A DNA stretch of 64,000 nucleotides, taken from the NCBI RefSeq assembly GCF_004193775.1, contig NC_041005.1:13673865-13737864 (forward strand). Reading direction: 5' to 3'. Positions 12,701-24,124 of this stretch are shown piece after piece. Under the pieces are notes generated by a model that saw nothing but the letters and a program-made list of their open reading frames with translations, was not told the DNA's origin and did no database searches. The translations under genes were made by a program, and so were the position numbers. Origin of the DNA: Glycine soja (taxonomy: Eukaryota > Streptophyta > Magnoliopsida > Fabales > Fabaceae). The first letter of the stretch is position 1. Each line of letters begins with the position of its first letter.

Positions 12701-12857
12701 TTTGTAAATTTGACGACCTTATTTTGAGCCGAATATATTTTTAATGAGTTTATTTGGTAATTGAAATGAATGTGAACCTTTTACCCATTTGATTTTTGTT
12801 TACCAATATATTTTATTTATATATATATATATATATGTCGGGGTAGAGGGTGTCACA
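9794..12857 (+). mobile_element. Solo LTR of a large-LTR gypsy element (Tekay/Del-like ends)
   Basis: The 3064-bp unit starts TGTAACATCCCAATTTTCG, ends GAGGGTGTCACA and is flanked by AGTCT (9789-9793 and 12858-12862). It has no gag or pol, so it is a solo LTR left by LTR-LTR recombination. It contains an internal partial duplication: AATAACCCGACCAGTGTT occurs at about 11350 and 11740, and GTGTAGGTTCCTA...AGGAACC units are at 11383, 11790 and 11832. It also has a TATAT tract at 12820-12836. The Tekay/Del assignment rests only on end sequence and length. Short ORFs at 10105-10658 show no recognisable protein. Confidence 0.8.
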
Positions 12858-13011
12858 AGTCTTCTCTTGTTTCTTGAATCTTGAGTCTTGATTCTTTACT
12901 TGAATCTTGAATCTTGATCTTGATTATTCTTGAATCTTGAATCTTGATCTTGATTCTTGAAACTTGCTTGACTCTTGATTCTTTGGAACTTGCTTGACTC
13001 TTGATTCTTTG
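12858..13011 (-). repeat. 5' LTR of the minus half, remaining U3-side part
   Basis: The LTR continues after the solo LTR with the CTTGAATCTTGATCTTG tract and stops at TTCTTTGG near 13011. Compared with 6390-6420, the last ~40 bp (the LTR 5' terminus TGTGGAAGC...) are missing. The sequence then changes to the plus-oriented half, so this is the inversion junction. Confidence 0.7.
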
Positions 13012-13698
13012 GCCATTATCTTTTAAATTAAGTTGGTTGAAACTTTCCTTTCAATTAACTTATTTATATGATGACTAACAAAATTTTATTTGTTTGTCTT
13101 GTTTGATTGCTATAATGAGTTTGTGCTCATATGTTTAATTGATTTATTTTCCTTTCTAGAAGTATGAAGCTTATCATTAAAATAAATCAAAATGGTTGAT
13201 GATGCCATGATCTATATCTTTCAATTTTTGTATGATTACTTGTATGATATGTTTAAAAGTATTTGATTGATTGCTCATGTTTTTTCAAAACTATTATATT
13301 CTATTTTCAAATAAAATTATTTTGATATATTAAAACTTTCTATGTTAAACAAAAATTCATCTTGGTAAGTGTTGATATTTTTTTTTTTACACATAGTTTT
13401 TAGAAAAAGTGTCTGGTAATCGATTACCTTCACATGTAATCGACTACAGATAGTTAGGCTAAGTGTAATCGATTATAACATTCCTGTAATTGATTATAGA
13501 GTGTCTATATCTATAAATTTGAAATTTCAGAAACCGTGAGAACGCGATTTCTACAGCAATGCGACCTTAAAATCCCTAAACTTCATAACTCGATTTCTCT
13601 CTCAATTCTCAACCAAATCACGTCCCACAAAGCCCAAAATTCATCATTTTTCATTCTCTTTCATCTCCACTGATTAAAACTTCCAAAAACTCCTCCAA
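13012..13698 (+). promoter_or_regulatory. Pre-env region with palindromes and TATA box
   Basis: This is noncoding sequence upstream of the env-like ORF. Four degenerate GTAATCGATTAC-type palindromes lie at about 13410-13500. TATAAAT follows at 13512-13518, then a CT-rich leader-like stretch to the start codon at 13699. The same order and spacing are seen at 62655-62991. The promoter role is inferred. Confidence 0.45.
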
Positions 13699-14847
13699 AT
13701 GGCATAACCATTGAAGAAGAGAAAGGGGGTTGCGACTTCATCCGCAGTCACCGGAACTCGAAGCCACGGAACATTCAAAGCGCAGACATCTCAAATTCCT
13801 CCCTCCATATCATCTCCTACGTTGTTTTCCTTGGAAGAACAACGTATTCGGTACAATTCTCTTTTCTTTTGTCATTCCATTATCGACCCTAAGTTTGTAG
13901 ACTTAGCTTTCTTTGATGATGAAGTGTTTGATTGCTTTCAAGCATTTCAAAATTCTGGTTTAGTTCAGTTTATCTCCATGAAACTTCCTTTTTACCCTGA
14001 ATTGGTTAAAGCCTTTTATTCTAACTTGGAAATTCAAGAAGATTCCTTGATTTCTGAAGTTTATGGGATTAAGATGGTCATAGACCAGTCCCTTTTCTTT
14101 GAACTCACTCAATTATCCAGTGACGGTGTACCATTTGAGGGTACACTTGATGATGAGTGGAAGTTTGATTTTTCTGTTTCTGATGCCTGCCGGATGGTTT
14201 GCACCAACCAAGCGGATATGACCGGAAGGCTTCTTGCCGGTTCACTGGCATTTGAATGCCGCATCATGCACTACTTAATTGTGCGCATCCTACTCCCTAG
14301 ATCTTCCAACCTTGCACAAGTTTCTGAGGAAGATTTGATAATCATGTGGGTTTTCTTAACCAGTCGTCAAATCGACTGGGCTCATCTTGTGAGATATCGC
14401 ATGCATAAGGCATTGCGATCAAATGCTCCACTCCCATATCCCCATCTGATCACCTTGTTTCTACAACATTTTAAAGTCCCTCTTGACTCTGAGCCCTTTG
14501 TCAAAGTCAAGAGATCTTTCTCTATCGGTGCGAATGTAGTCTCCTCTTTTGGATACCGCAAAGAGAGGGATGGCTCTTGGGTGAAGAAGGATGCTCCAGT
14601 ATAGGCTGCTGAAGACCGTTCTCTATCACCACATTCTCAGAGAGATGACTCTTCATCTCTTATGCACAACATTCTTGACAGGTTGGATGGACTCCACACC
14701 TTCGTCGGTGAACGCTTTGACTCGTTGGATAGCCGTATTGATGCCATGGATGTACGATTTGCAGGGATGGACACACGTATCACCAAACTTGAGGAGGATT
14801 TTAGTTTTGTTCGTCAGTGCTTTGATCTTCCACCACCATCCTCATAG
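13699..14847 (+). pseudogene. SIRE-like env-like ORF (plant transposon protein domain), two stops
   Basis: The ORF is homologous to the one at 62992, with shared stretches such as YPELVKAFYSNL, RQIDWAHLVRYRMHKALR and PLPYPHLITLFL. It belongs to the env-position proteins of Sireviruses, which carry the 'putative plant transposon protein' domain; their function is unproven. The expected ATG at 13699 is followed by a stop as its third codon (TAA). An open stretch runs from 13711 to 14601, with a TAG at 14602-14604. The same frame then continues to 14847 and encodes a heptad-like C-terminus (LDRLDGLHTFVG onward) that looks coiled-coil. So one reading frame has two point nonsense changes. It is followed by 3' noncoding sequence, PPT and LTR in the same orientation. 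Confidence 0.75.
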
Positions 14848-15285
14848 ACTTAGATTATTATATTTTGTTTCTAAAGCCTTGTATTTGGCTATATTTTTAT
14901 GACATTTGAACACTTAGTATTTATTTTAATATTTGCTTAGTATGACTGAACATGATGCTTATATTTACTTGCTTTTGGTTGTTTATGGTTATGTGTGTTA
15001 AACTTAATTATTTTTTATGGTATATATGTCTAGTGGTATGTACTTTAATTTGGAATTGTGTTGTATGTATGTTTTCGAATTATTCATGTATGTTTTATTT
15101 TACGCACTTGGGCCTTTCTGATGTTGCCAAAGGGGGAGAGAAAATGGGTATTTTTAAAATCAAGATATTATATTTTCAAAGCTTTTAAATTAAGCATAAA
15201 TTCAAAAGGAAAGGGGGAGAAAGAGATGAGTGAACGATAAAACAAAACTTGTATGTATCCTCTTGATTTCAAGATTGTCATCATC
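14848..15285 (+). other. 3' noncoding region before PPT
   Basis: This AT-rich tail follows the env-like ORF. It is the reverse complement of 6435-6990. Small ORFs here (14952-15240) also appear in the other copy but sit in noncoding sequence and look incidental. Confidence 0.6.
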
Positions 15286-15299
15286 AAAAAGGGGGAGAT
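15286..15299 (+). other. Polypurine tract
   Basis: AAAAAGGGGGAGAT sits directly before TGTGGAAGC (15300). It marks the following LTR as a 3' LTR on plus. Confidence 0.8.
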
Positions 15300-16766
15300 T
15301 GTGGAAGCAATGTCTTCCAAGATTATTTTGATGATGCCAAAGAATCAAGAGTCAAACAAGTTTCAAGAATCAAGATTCAAGAATAATCAAGATCAAGATT
15401 CAAGATTCAAGTAAAGAATCAAGACTCAAGAATCAAGAGAAGATTCAATCAAGATAAGTATTAAAAGAGTTTCTCAAAACATTGAATAGCACAAGAATTT
15501 TTCAAAAAGAAAAATCTTTTACCAAAGAGTTTTACTCTAGGGTAATCGATTACCAGTAGCCAGCATTCTTTTCAAAACTGATTTTCAAACCTGTAATCGA
15601 TTACCATAATCATGTAATCAATTACCAATGTTTTAAAACGTTAGATTTCAAATTTCAAGAGTCACAACTTGTGATAAAACTTTTTCAAATCATTTCAAAC
15701 TTGAGTAATCGATTACACAATACTTGTTATCGATTACCAGTGTTTCTAAACATTTTGATTTTTAAATTTAAACATGAAGAGTCACATCTGTTGATGTGTA
15801 ATCGATTACACTATGATGGTAATCGATTACCAGTGACTGATTTCGAAAAATAAATTTCCAAAAGTCACAATTCTTAAAGTGACTTGTTTCTTAAGAGTTT
15901 TTCAAAAGAGTCACAATTTTTAAAAAGTGACTAGTTTTAAAGAAATTTCCAAGAGTCACAAACTTTAACTTGAGTCATCAAATGATTATAAGTATGTGAC
16001 CATGGCACGAATTTAAAAAGACTGATTTCCTTTCATGCATAACAGATTTCTTTTATTTCTCTTCATCTTTCTAAAAGTTTTTGTTCAATACTTTCTCTTT
16101 CAAGAAAAGTTCATTGACCAAAAACTTGTGTTATTCTTCTTCTTCATTCTTTCTCTCTTGTCAAAAGATTCAAAGGACTAACCGCCTGAGAATTCTTTTG
16201 TTTCTTCCCTTCTCCCTCTTGACAAAAGATTTCAAAGGACTAACCGCCTGAGATATCTTCTGTTTCTTACAAAAGATTTCAAAGGACTAACCGCCTAAGA
16301 TATCTTTTGTTTCCCCTTACAAAGATTCAAGGGACTAACCTCCTGAGAATTCTTTGTGGATTAGTTCAAGCGGAGCGTACATCCACTTGGTTGTTCAAAG
16401 AGAACAAGGGAGGGTACATCTCTTGTGGATCTTTGCTTGTAAAGGATTTTACAAGGTTATTGGAAATCTCAAGAACCGGTGGTTGCTTGGGGACTGGATG
16501 TAAGCACGGGTTGTTGCCGAACCAGTATAAATCTTGTGTTTGTCTTCTTCTTCCCTACATTCTTTACATTTCCGCTGTGTACTTTTTATTTCCGCTTTAC
16601 TTTTGTCTAAGTTATTGGTTTTGTTCTTTACTTTCTAATAACTTAGTAGTAAAGCCTAATTGAATCTAGTAACATTAAGAAGGATAAGTTTTTAATTAGT
16701 CAAGGCTCATTAATAATTAATTCAACCCCTCCCTTCTTATTTATTCTGAGGCCACTTGATCCAACA
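15300..16766 (+). repeat. 3' LTR of the plus half of the composite
   Basis: This 1467-bp LTR runs from TGTGGAAGC to GATCCAACA in plus orientation. It has the simple-sequence tract at 15325-15440, GTAATCGATTAC palindromes at 15540-15830, the GGACTAACCGCC array at 16170-16345 (fewer units than the left LTR) and the AACCAGTATAAATC segment near 16520. It is inverted relative to the LTRs at 4686 and 8254. Confidence 0.85.
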
Positions 16767-17567
16767 AAAGTTACCTAACTATGCACACAAATGGATGATC
16801 AGACCAAAAACATACAAACATTAAGCATTGAAGGAAGCATTGAACACAGAAAACATAATCAATTAGATATTAGGTATTTACATCAGTTGTTCATTAGAAA
16901 TCCCTATCTAGGGTGTTTAGCCAGCTATTACAGAAGAAACCCTAACAATAATAAGCTTACAAAACCTAGGTATCTCTGCAAAAGTTGCTCCTTTTGCTGC
17001 CTCCAGAGCTCTTTTCCTGAAGTAGGCATTGTGGTGTGCTCTGGAATTTGTGCCAATCATCTGCTTAAAGTTTGTACCCTAATTTTACACAAGACAGGCT
17101 TTAAATAGGCTTTGAATTCGAGACATTGCGCTTAGAGCCACCCTTGCGCTTAGTGCGAGTAAGTGGATTCGGGCTTAATGCCAGTCGTGCGCTGAGCTTG
17201 GCTGAAGACACCTACTGCGCTTAACGCACTGATCTCGCGCTTAGCGCACGGCCTTGATGCTGATGCCTTGCCAGATTCTTCTATCGCGCTAAGCGCGCTG
17301 AAGCTGCACTTAGCGGTGGATGCGTGCTTAGCCCACTGATGAGCTAAGCTTAACTATCACTTTTGGCACTTCATTACTTAGCCTCTTTTTTTACCTGAAA
17401 TTGCACATATTTCATCATTAAATCCAATGGACATATTCTAGAGACAGCTTTATCCATAAAACAAAATTTATTTACAAAAATTCTAAAAAATAACCATAAA
17501 TTGGGGAACTATGCAAGTTTTGGAAAATGATTTCTATACAAAAGTTAGTCGTATAAAGTGACTAATA
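16767..17567 (-). mobile_element. Family A gypsy LTR, 5' part (split by insertion)
   Basis: This continues the LTR ending at 4685; AAAGT is repeated at 16767-16771. It is the reverse complement of 35388-36195 and includes CGCTTAGCG-type words at 17125-17345. The LTR start (TATTAGTC on minus, about 17567) abuts a decayed copia pol. The outer flanks of the rejoined LTR (GTCAA at 3941-3945 and GTAGG at 17568-17572) do not match, so no target duplication survives. Confidence 0.7.
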
Positions 17568-19470
17568 GTAGGCTAAGAAGTTTTTCAACCATTCAACGCC
17601 ACTACTAGCCAACTCTAGAGCTATGAACTCTGATTCCATGGTTGATCTTGCAATTATGGATTGTTTGGTTGATCTCCATGCAACCGCACCACCACCAAGT
17701 GTGAAAACATAACCAATAATGGACTTTGTCTCATCTAAATCAGAGATCCAGTTAGCATCATTGTACCTTTCTAGTATAATGAGAAATCCACTATAATCAA
17801 TACCATATTCTATGGCACCTCTCAAGTATCTAATAAGTCTTACAAGAGCTTCCCAATGGTCTTTATTAGGATTATGAGTATATATACTTAGTTTGCCTAC
17901 TGCGTATGCAATGTCTGGTCTTGAAAAGTTCATTAGATGTAGTAGACTCCCAATAATTTAGGCATACTAAGTTTGGTCAATAGAGTTTCCTCTATTTTTC
18001 TTCAACGGTGAGTTAGCATCATAAGGAGTACTCACTAGGTTAAGGTCATAGTAACCAAACCTCTTAAGAAATTTCTCAACATAATGTCCTTGGGATAGTA
18101 GGATACTATCGGCCTTTCTTACAATTCTAACTCCTAAGATAAAACTTGCTTCTCCAATGTCTTTCATGTCAAACTTAGAAGTAAGAAAAGCTTTGGTCCT
18201 AAGGACTATATCAATACAAGTACTAAAGATCAACATATCATCCACATACAAACAAAAAATCACATAATCACTATTTTTAAATCTTGTGTAAACACAATTA
18301 TCATCTTCACTATATGAAAAACCATCATCAAGCAAAGCATGGTTGAATTTATCATGCCACTATTTAGGTGCTTGTTTAAGTCCATATAGGGATTTTAAGA
18401 GTTTGCACACTTTGTTTTCTTGACCAAGTATAACACACCTTTCAGGTTGAGTCATATAGATCTCTTCCTCTAGATCACCATTGAAAAAAGCAGTCTTTAC
18501 ATTCATCAGGTGAATCACCAACTTATGTATGGAAGCTAAAGCTATCAACACTCAAATAGAGGAAATCCTAGTCATAGGGGCAAAGGTGTCAAAGAAATCC
18601 AACCTTTTAGCTACCAATCTGGCTTTATACTTGTCAATAGATCCATCAAGGTTGTACTTCTTCTTAAAGATCCATGTACACCCTATTGGTTTCGCTCCTT
18701 GGGGTAGGTCTACTAAGGTCCATGTGTCATTCTTCTTAATAGAGTCAATTTTTATCTTAATCACTTGTTCCTAAGAGAGTGCATCAAAAGAACTAATGGC
18801 TTCAATGAAACTTATAAGGTCATCCTCAACAAGGTAGGTATAAAAATCATCTCCAATGGATGCTTCTTTCCTTTGTCTTTTACTTCTTCTTAGGTCCTAG
18901 CCATGAACTCACTATGGTTTTCAAAGGATTGTTCTAGGTTGATCCTCAAACTATCACTGTTGGTTCCTGTAGGTTGCCTAGATTTCAAAGGAAACACATC
19001 TTCAAAAAATTCAACATTCTTTGTCTCTACCATTGTGTTGACATCAAGCACATCACTTTTTAACACTGGGAACCTATAGACAACACTATGATTTGCATAA
19101 TCGATAAGCAAGAAATCAGAAAGTCTTAGAGCATATTTTCCTTTTCTTAGGGTCGATCAGCATAACTTTGGCTAGGCACCCCTACACTCTTAGATGTTTT
19201 AGGTTGGGTAGATAGCATTTCCATAACTCATAAGGTGTTTTGCCAATTTTCCTGTAGGGGATCCTAATTTTGTAAGAAACAGGTGATTAACACGGCTTCT
19301 CCCCAAAGGTTGCTAGATGCAAAGGAACTAACTAGCATGCCATTCATCATTTCCTTAGGGGTGCTATTTTTCCTCTCAGGTACTCCATTTGACTTGGGTG
19401 AATAAGGTGGGGTTACTCCATGTATGATGCATTCCTTCTCACAAAAGTCAGTGAAAGTCTACATGACATG
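17562..19470 (-). pseudogene. Ty1-copia pol relic (integrase end, RT, RNase H)
   Basis: Reading down from 19470 on minus, the integrase core end (CIIHGVTPPYSPKSNGV followed by ERKNS) lies at 19440-19340. The post-integrase segment (MLIDYANHSVVYRF, 19111-18890) follows. RT pieces come next: the DTWTLVD/GCTWIFKKKYN segment (18764-18552), [14 protein letters not shown] and LYGLKQAPK (18551-18360), and LYVDDMLIF (about 18260). The RNase H region is at 17933-17562 ([13 protein letters not shown] and [11 protein letters not shown]). Frameshifts and stops separate the pieces. It differs from the SIRE-like pol at 59333 and belongs to another copia lineage that I cannot name. Its end runs into the family A LTR. 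Confidence 0.85.
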
Positions 19471-21150
19471 AGGCCAATGCCTAAATTTCAAGTATAGAAT
19501 TATCTACACCTCTCATTATGACCTCAAAAGTTAATTTGGTCACCTAAATAAAATGCAATAGCATACATAACATGCTACATAAATCTACATATAAGAATGA
19601 TTAATACAAGTTTATCATGACATATCATCAAAGGTATTATTAAATGAAGAACCTATGCTTGCTTTCCAACTGCATTAGAGAGACCTCTCAAACCAAATCA
19701 TTAGATGTATATGACTACATCAAAAGGCTTCAACTAAAAAGTTGTTGAGGTAAATTCCAACAAGGTCTTGGTCCCCTTAAGCAAGTTCCATTAGAAAGAC
19801 TTCTTGGACCAAATCATTAGATTAGATGACTACCAACAAGTCGTTGGTCCGAGTAGTACTAAACTCAGTCACCCTAATTAAGCATTCCGTAATTGAATAA
19901 GAATAAGAACAAATCTATCATTCCGTAATTATTCCTATACAACTATGGATTAAGCAATTCATAATATTCATTTTGTTATGGATTGTTTAATCCATAACTT
20001 TGTGAGAGAAAAATACTTACCAGATGATGACTTTAAATAGCAACCTCACTGTCTGTGGAGGAAGGACAATAGAAGAACCTCAATAACACATTCTACAGTT
20101 CAAACAAAAGCTTTGCGAAAGCAAAAACATCAACCATAAAGGTAGAGTGACAATAGGAGAATGAGAATGAGGAGGAATCATGAGACCTTAATGGGAGAGG
20201 GGGATCACAGTGAAGAATAATGGATGGCGGGGGGGGGGGGGGGGGAGGAACTGTCAATTTGGGAGAAAGAAGGTGACATAGTTTGAAGTTATAATAAACA
20301 AGGGTATTGTGGGATTAAAAATTATGGGGTGCACCTAGTAAAAATATGGGATGAATTAAGTAATTGTCCGGTTGTGTCCACTCAAAGACCCAAACAATTG
20401 CAAGCTGACTAAAAAAGATAGGAGGAAAAAATAGGAATAAATTAAAAATAGGTAGAGAAGGAGCCCAAAAGATTAAATTAAAAACAAGAAAACATAAATA
20501 GGCAAGACTACTTACGAAATGCCCACCATTGATTATGGATGTGATGTTCTTGTCAAGATCGCAAGAATTGTGCTAACTCTTGTGCATACACATCAATTTA
20601 CCAATATGAAAAGCATGACATGTGTGAAGTGTGTAATTGTTAAATTATTCGCAACAATAGGCATTCTGCATCAAAACGGTGACGGTGCAATAGTAATTAA
20701 AGCAGCACCACGGACCCTATAATTTGATAGATGAAATACACATTAGAACGATGTATGTGATCATTTTTATTACAATAGTAATTGAAGCCTTTTCTTTTTA
20801 CAGAGTAATGGAAGCCTTACTCCTCAAATAAGTATATCACAATTCAAAGGATCTTTTCTAGAATAATTTGAAGACAGTATAAAGAGTGAGGAAATGAAGG
20901 CACTATGAAGTATGTAACGGTAATCAGACTGATATAAATTGGTAATACAAATAATGATATCCAATCTACATATTAAAAAATTATATATTCTCTCAAAAAA
21001 AAGAAACAGAACAGTTTCATATTTAATCCCCAATGAGCTGGTCAGTAACCAAAACTGAAGAAAGGATATGAAATGAATACGATAATAAACTTCTAATGCG
21101 GAAAAAAGAAACACCCTATGAGGAGATTTTCCTTAATCTTCCCAATATAT
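19471..21150. other. Intergenic, no supported gene
   Basis: I see no coding similarity. On minus, ATCTG|GTAAGTATTT near 20020 resembles a splice donor, but no exon could be assigned. A 17-base G run lies at 20229-20245. A near-repeat, ACCAAATCATTAGAT, occurs at about 19693 and 19812. Downstream sequence (20500-21150) probably includes the 3' flank of the TPP gene. A TA repeat is at 21147-21161. Confidence 0.4.
20229..20245 (+). repeat. Poly-G run (17 bases)
   Basis: Uninterrupted G homopolymer in otherwise AT-rich DNA. Its length may be uncertain because such runs are prone to sequencing error. Confidence 0.8.
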
Positions 21151-21385
21151 ATATATATATAATTCTCAGCCAGGAATTTACAGCTACCACACAAAATTTG
21201 AGTAAAACAATTGGGTAATGACAATGTTGTTGCTGTCGTCAGGTCAGAGGTCTTCTGAGCTCAAATATGTTCCAGCAGACCTCTTGGAAAGTCTTCTAAC
21301 AAAAAATTCAAACTAAAAACAAAAGACTGTCTCTAATATATAGCATAGTGGAGTATGTTCTCCTCTATACAATATGTAAATCTTT
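21150..21385 (-). other. Probable TPP 3' UTR
   Basis: AT-rich sequence follows the TPP stop codon. No clear AATAAA signal could be fixed, and a TA repeat near 21147-21161 may mark its end. Confidence 0.35.
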
Positions 21386-24124
21386 TCAGCGAGCTTGAAT
21401 GCTTGATTTCCATTCCGCAAGTGATGTCAGAAATTCCATGACCTACAGATACAACATTATTGGTTGAATTATGACATCAGAAAACAATATCAATATAAAC
21501 AAGCAAATAGACCTAATGATCCATATACTATGTTTTGAGAGATTCAAGTGTTTTGTGAATAAAAGAAAGATAAGTGTTAGCAACACGCACTCTTGATCAC
21601 ACTCTTAATTATTTAGCTGAAATTTATTAAAAAACACCAAATTTTGTAGATCTTGTTTAATAAACTTTATTTATGATTTTGTAATTTTTAATAAGTTTCA
21701 ATAAATAATAAAAGAATGTGTCAGAAAAGGTGCATTAGGCAGTGTGAGGTTAACATTCCTCTAAAAAAATGAGGGTAGGAACGGCGTCCATCTATCTAGA
21801 TTCAGATTCATTCCAAAACAAACAAGACATACAAACTAATTGAAACCAAGAGATTTACCTCAGAGGGATCACGAAGAGAGTAAATTGCGTTGCTTTCTTT
21901 TGGGGCACGGGACACTAAGATGCCACAACCTTTATTAGCTTCTTTCAAAACCTGTTACAGTCCGTTTCATATCAGTATTAAGGAAATCAGCAAAGAAGGA
22001 AGGAGAAATTAAAAAAAGAAAAAAAGAAATTTAAGCCATGAGTACATCATACCAAGCTATGATAGTGTATTACCTTAAATGCATCTTCATCTGTTCTATC
22101 ATCCCCAACATAAATAGCGAGCACGTCATCACAATTAAGTCCTAGATGAAGAAGTCTTATGTCATTTGCTCCATAACAAAATTCTGATCTTCAAAGAAAG
22201 TAACCATTAACTAAAAACAATGAACTCACCAAGTGACTCGAGTAAAAATGTGACAGCTTTTCCCTTATCCCAGTCAATCACTGGCCGAACCTCTAAAACC
22301 TGAAAATTAATAAACATGGATTATTAAAAAAAGTACTTTAACAGTTAGATCTCTTGAAAAAATGAGTGAAAATTTTTGGTCTAGAAACTACCTTCCGCCC
22401 ATGAGTTAAACGCAAACGTGGATACTCCTTCAGAACATCATATACACGTTGTCCCACAATTTGCCAACTCTGTACATTAAATGAAACAAATTAAGAGGAA
22501 ATAAATAATTACAATCATGTTAAAATATGAAATTGAGGGCGAGCTCTGGCGCAACAATAGAGTCATGCCTTGGTGACGGGTTGGTTATGGATTCTAATTG
22601 AGAAACAACTTCTTAGCATATGGCAAAGGTAAGGTTGCGTACAATAACCCTCCCCCATACCTTTGCATAGCAAAAAAGCCTTCTAGCACTAAGATATATT
22701 AGTTTAGGGTAAAATATGAAATAAGTTGGTAAAAAGAGGGAGTCATTTTATGTAGAAAAACTCCCTATTTTGTGCAAGCATCAGAAAAGAAGTTAATACC
22801 TCCTCATCTACATTGCGGTAATGCACAGACACACAAAATTTGTTGTTCTCAACTGTTGCTCCTTCAATATCTTCTGTGCACTCCTTGAGCAACCCAAGTA
22901 CCTGTTGAAACATTAGTTGATCAGCATAAAACTTTCCAATACAGATAAAAGATTGAGAGATTCATTGTAAAGTAATTTTCAAAATATACATGCCTCATTA
23001 ATCATGGGCAGGAATTCAGCAGCAGGTTGGAATAAATTAACTTGAACACCCTGTAATTTCAAAAGATTATAAATCAAAATAGAGGCACATTAAAAGGTAC
23101 TTCTAGAAAAGACAATGAGAAGTCAGACATATATTCACAAACATATGTTTGAAACTTTAAAACTAGTACCTGCTTGTCAGCAGAACTAATGCAATCAGGG
23201 TGATTATCAGAAATAGATTGTCTAGAAGGACCAATAATGTCCATACCATGACTACCAGCATAACATAGATCACTTACTCCAACAAATTCATATACCTGAT
23301 CCAATAGCGTATGTAACAAAGGTTAAAATTAAAGTCAAAACCGATGATCAACAAAGAAACTTGTTATGTACAGGTGAGTAAAAATACCAAGAGAAAGAAA
23401 ATGGTTGTTTTATAAAATTCTCCAAGTACCTTGTCACGGCTTCTTCCACTAATTATCGCGGTTGGAAAATATTCCGCCACTATTTTAACAGCAGCACGCA
23501 TCTGCAGAAGTTTCAGGGTCAGATCAGCAAAGCAACAACATGAGAAGAAAAACATCTAACTGAAAATCTGGACACTAAATCAAAAGAGAGCATTACATAC
23601 ATTGTCTGACATGAAAGCAGAGTCAGGATTATCCACAATGGGTGAAAGAGTCCCATCATAATCCAGAAACAATGCTATTCTCTTCCCTTTTGCACAGTTG
23701 GTAATTTGATCAAAAGATGCTAGTGCTGATGGAAACTTTAGCTGTGAAATTAAAAAAAGATTGGCCAAATGAAACTGCATAAACAAAACATCAAAAATTG
23801 TTGAACATAAAAGATTACACAGAGGAAAGTATGTTATACCAGCCAGGTACTATAAGCAGAATCAGGTGATCCAATCCCATGACTAACATCCTTGGATACC
23901 TTAGTGTGAGTAGGAGAAGACGATTTCATTGCATCGAGCCAACCGCTAGAACGAAAATCGTCAAGAATTCCTGTCTTCTTCCTTGGAATTGCCAGCATGT
24001 TACCATGGGGAAAGGTTGCCCCTATAGGAGAGTAAGGTGATAAACCAGAAGGCACACCCAGCCTTGACCTTGTTAAGGGTGTGGCATCAGTAAGGACAGG
24101 GTTAAGATTTGGCTTCAGGTCCAT
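21386..24124 (-). CDS. TPP: Trehalose-6-phosphate phosphatase, 11 coding exons
   Basis: TPP hydrolyses trehalose-6-phosphate to trehalose and thereby lowers a sugar signal in plants. Coding exons (minus): 24124-23840, 23741-23601, 23501-23430, 23295-23170, 23050-22994, 22901-22800, 22469-22392, 22299-22230, 22141-22074, 21951-21859, 21442-21386. They join in frame to 382 codons plus TGA, the usual plant TPP size. HAD motifs are intact: LDYDGTL (residues 121-127, nucleophile Asp122), SGRSRDK (160-166), GSHGMDI (180-186), the Lys-containing DWDKGKA (296-302) and VGDDRTDED (322-330). The N-terminus has [10 protein letters not shown], typical of plant TPPs. Introns are GT-AG except intron 5, which starts GC (GAG|GCATGT). 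The start MDLKP is chosen because it matches family starts. An in-frame ATG nine codons upstream (24151) lies in what looks like the 5' intron. The gene looks intact. Confidence 0.93.

Larger units (their letters stand above)
4686..16766. mobile_element. Head-to-head composite SIRE-like (Ty1-copia) element with intact target duplication
   Basis: The 12.1-kb insert starts TGTTGGATC and ends GATCCAACA and is flanked by AAAGT. From the left it has an LTR on minus (4686-6420), a PPT and 3' noncoding, gag relics (8203-7095), a PBS, and a second minus LTR that lacks its first ~40 bases (8254-13011, itself split by a solo LTR). At about 13012 the orientation flips to plus, with an env-like ORF (13699-14847), a PPT and an LTR (15300-16766). 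Both outer ends are therefore LTR 3' (U5) ends. Pol is absent. An ordinary element would have one U3 and one U5 end at its borders, so the structure is chimeric or inverted, yet it has one clean target duplication. Confidence 0.8.

Noticed and set aside
9794..12857. Possible protein genes in small ORFs (10105-10311, 10431-10658)
   Set aside because: They lie inside a clean solo LTR with target duplications and show no domain or homology that I can recognise.
14952..15240. Small ORFs conserved between the two halves of the composite (also 6487-6687 on minus)
   Set aside because: The conservation is explained by shared 3' noncoding sequence of the retroelement. The residue composition is not protein-like.
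20010..20100. Exon with a splice donor (ATCTG|GTAAGT on minus)
   Set aside because: The donor looks good, but the upstream reading frame gives no recognisable protein and no partner exon was found.
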